NCBI GenBank assembly: GCA_965221305.1
Contig: OZ244881.1
Coordinates: forward strand, 2,852,001 to 2,916,000
DNA from: JAJEEA01 sp965221305
GTDB lineage: Bacteria; Acidobacteriota; Vicinamibacteria; Vicinamibacterales; UBA8438
Direction of reading: 5' to 3'
DNA length: 64,000 nt
Shown: one piece after another, positions 63,096 to 64,000 of the stretch
Layout: each line of letters opens with the position of its first letter
Position numbering within the stretch: the first letter of the stretch is position 1
Position numbers and translations under genes: made by a program
Notes under the pieces: generated by a model
Databases searched by the model: none
What the model was told of the DNA's origin: nothing
The model's input: only the letters and a program-made list of their open reading frames with translations

Positions 63096-64000
63096 ATGAA
63101 CCCGCTCACCGAACCGACCCTGACCACCCGCGAGCGCCCCCTGACGGAAGCGGACCCGGCCATCGCGGCGGTCCTCGCCGACGAGACGGCGCGCCAGAAC
63201 ACGGGGCTCGAACTGATCGCCTCCGAGAACTTCGTCAGCCGCGCCGTGCTCGAGGCGGCGGGCTCGGTGCTGACCAACAAGTACGCCGAAGGGTACCCGG
63301 GACGCCGGTATTACGGCGGCTGCGAGCACGTGGACGTAGCCGAGTCGCTGGCCATCGAGCGGGCCCTGGCCCTGTTCGGGGCCGAGCGCGCCAACGTGCA
63401 GCCGCACTCGGGGGCCCAGGCCAACATGGCCGCGTACTTCGCCCTGATCGAGCCCGGCGACACGGTGCTGGGCATGAACCTCGCGCACGGCGGGCACCTG
63501 ACGCACGGCCATCCCCTCAACTTCTCGGGTCAGCTCTACGACATCGTGCCCTACGGCGTGCGGCGGGAGGACGAGCGCATCGACCACGACGAGCTCGCCC
63601 GGCTTGCGCGCGAACGCCGCCCGAAGCTGATCATGGTGGGGGCGAGCGCCTACCCCCGGGTGATCGACTTCGCCGGCATCCGGGCCGTCGCCGACGAGGT
63701 CGGGGCCTACGTCGTCACCGACATGGCCCACATCGCGGGGCTGGTGGCGGCGGGGCTGCACCCCAGCCCCGTCCCCCACTCGGACATCGTCACCACCACC
63801 ACCCACAAGACCCTGCGCGGCCCCCGCGGCGGCCTCGTACTGTGCCGCGAGGAGCACGCGAAGGCGGTGAACCGGGCCCTCTTCCCGGGCGTGCAGGGCG
63901 GCCCCCTCATGCACGTCGTCGCGGCCAAGGCGGTGTGCTTCCAGGAGGCGGCCGAGCCCGCGTTCCGCGAGTACCAGCAGCAGATCGTCCGGAACGCCGC
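63096..64000 (+). CDS. glyA: Serine hydroxymethyltransferase (3' truncated by window edge)
   Basis: The first 301 codons of SHMT, which interconverts serine and glycine with tetrahydrofolate and PLP. Seen: LELIASENFVSRAVLEAAGSVLTNKYAEGYPG near the N-terminus, VQPHSGAQANMAAYFAL, and the PLP lysine K238 in TTTTHKTLRGPRGG. The frame is open to the last base. It is divergent from thiC; the shared folate/thiamine neighbourhood is not obviously an operon. Confidence 0.95.
   Translation, partial: MNPLTEPTLTTRERPLTEADPAIAAVLADETARQNTGLELIASENFVSRAVLEAAGSVLTNKYAEGYPGRRYYGGCEHVDVAESLAIERALALFGAERANVQPHSGAQANMAAYFALIEPGDTVLGMNLAHGGHLTHGHPLNFSGQLYDIVPYGVRREDERIDHDELARLARERRPKLIMVGASAYPRVIDFAGIRAVADEVGAYVVTDMAHIAGLVAAGLHPSPVPHSDIVTTTTHKTLRGPRGGLVLCREEHAKAVNRALFPGVQGGPLMHVVAAKAVCFQEAAEPAFREYQQQIVRNA

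Overview
The window is very GC-rich DNA from a Gram-negative bacterium. It carries LptD, a TonB/ExbB/ExbD system, and two TonB-dependent receptors with an N-terminal carboxypeptidase-regulatory-like domain. That receptor type, the stand-alone PQQ and GMC dehydrogenases, the DksA/TraR-type zinc-finger protein and the numerous GC-rich intergenic repeats fit Acidobacteriota, possibly class Vicinamibacteria. The placement is an inference; no rRNA gene is present and I found no tRNA or CRISPR array.

Layout. 0-5.4 kb: a two-subunit FAD sugar/alcohol dehydrogenase, a small coiled-coil membrane protein and an AGCS amino-acid symporter, with two blocks of tandem repeats. 5.4-7.4 kb: a two-gene AAA ATPase plus TOPRIM-like (DUF4276-like) cassette of visibly lower GC, the best candidate for an accessory defence system. 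7.5-20 kb: AcuI-type reductase, an RnfD-like/Sel1 fusion, two divergent paralogous TonB-dependent receptors, RtcB and a PQQ dehydrogenase. 19.9-27 kb: prmC, a HIT protein, ileS, lspA, lgt and an rluD-type gene. 27-36 kb: lon, a DksA-like gene, rpmB, ridA, a RelA/SpoT gene and a TPR lipoprotein. 36.4-46.8 kb, all minus strand: a tonB-exbB-exbD-exbD operon with a consensus promoter and a clear terminator, a membrane pyrophosphatase, uppP, and the tgt-yajC-secD-secF cluster. 46.9-64 kb: ddl, a HEAT-cyclophilin lipoprotein, folC, lptD, an epimerase, a radical SAM protein, an M48 protease, an M20 peptidase, a secreted hypothetical protein, thiC, and glyA, which runs off the right edge.

The genes fit together as envelope biology: precursor lipid recycling (uppP), peptidoglycan precursor (ddl), lipoprotein maturation (lgt, lspA), protein export (yajC, secD, secF), LPS export (lptD), outer-membrane transport energised by TonB/ExbB/ExbD, and periplasmic or membrane-linked dehydrogenases. 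Stress and translation functions (lon, M48, RelA/SpoT, prmC, rluD, tgt, rpmB, ileS) are interleaved.

The most unusual signal is not a gene family. At seven separate loci the extreme 3' end of a gene, including its stop codon, has been copied in tandem into the downstream spacer, with periods of about 20 to 120 bp. Separately, a roughly 100-bp element with CTAG ends occurs three times, always with a CTAG end at or within 3 nt of a stop codon. A third, REP-like palindromic unit of about 82 bp is scattered over at least five places, one of them inside the coding start of lptD. Several starts lie only 6-13 nt downstream of a -10-like hexamer, which suggests leaderless or near-leaderless transcripts.
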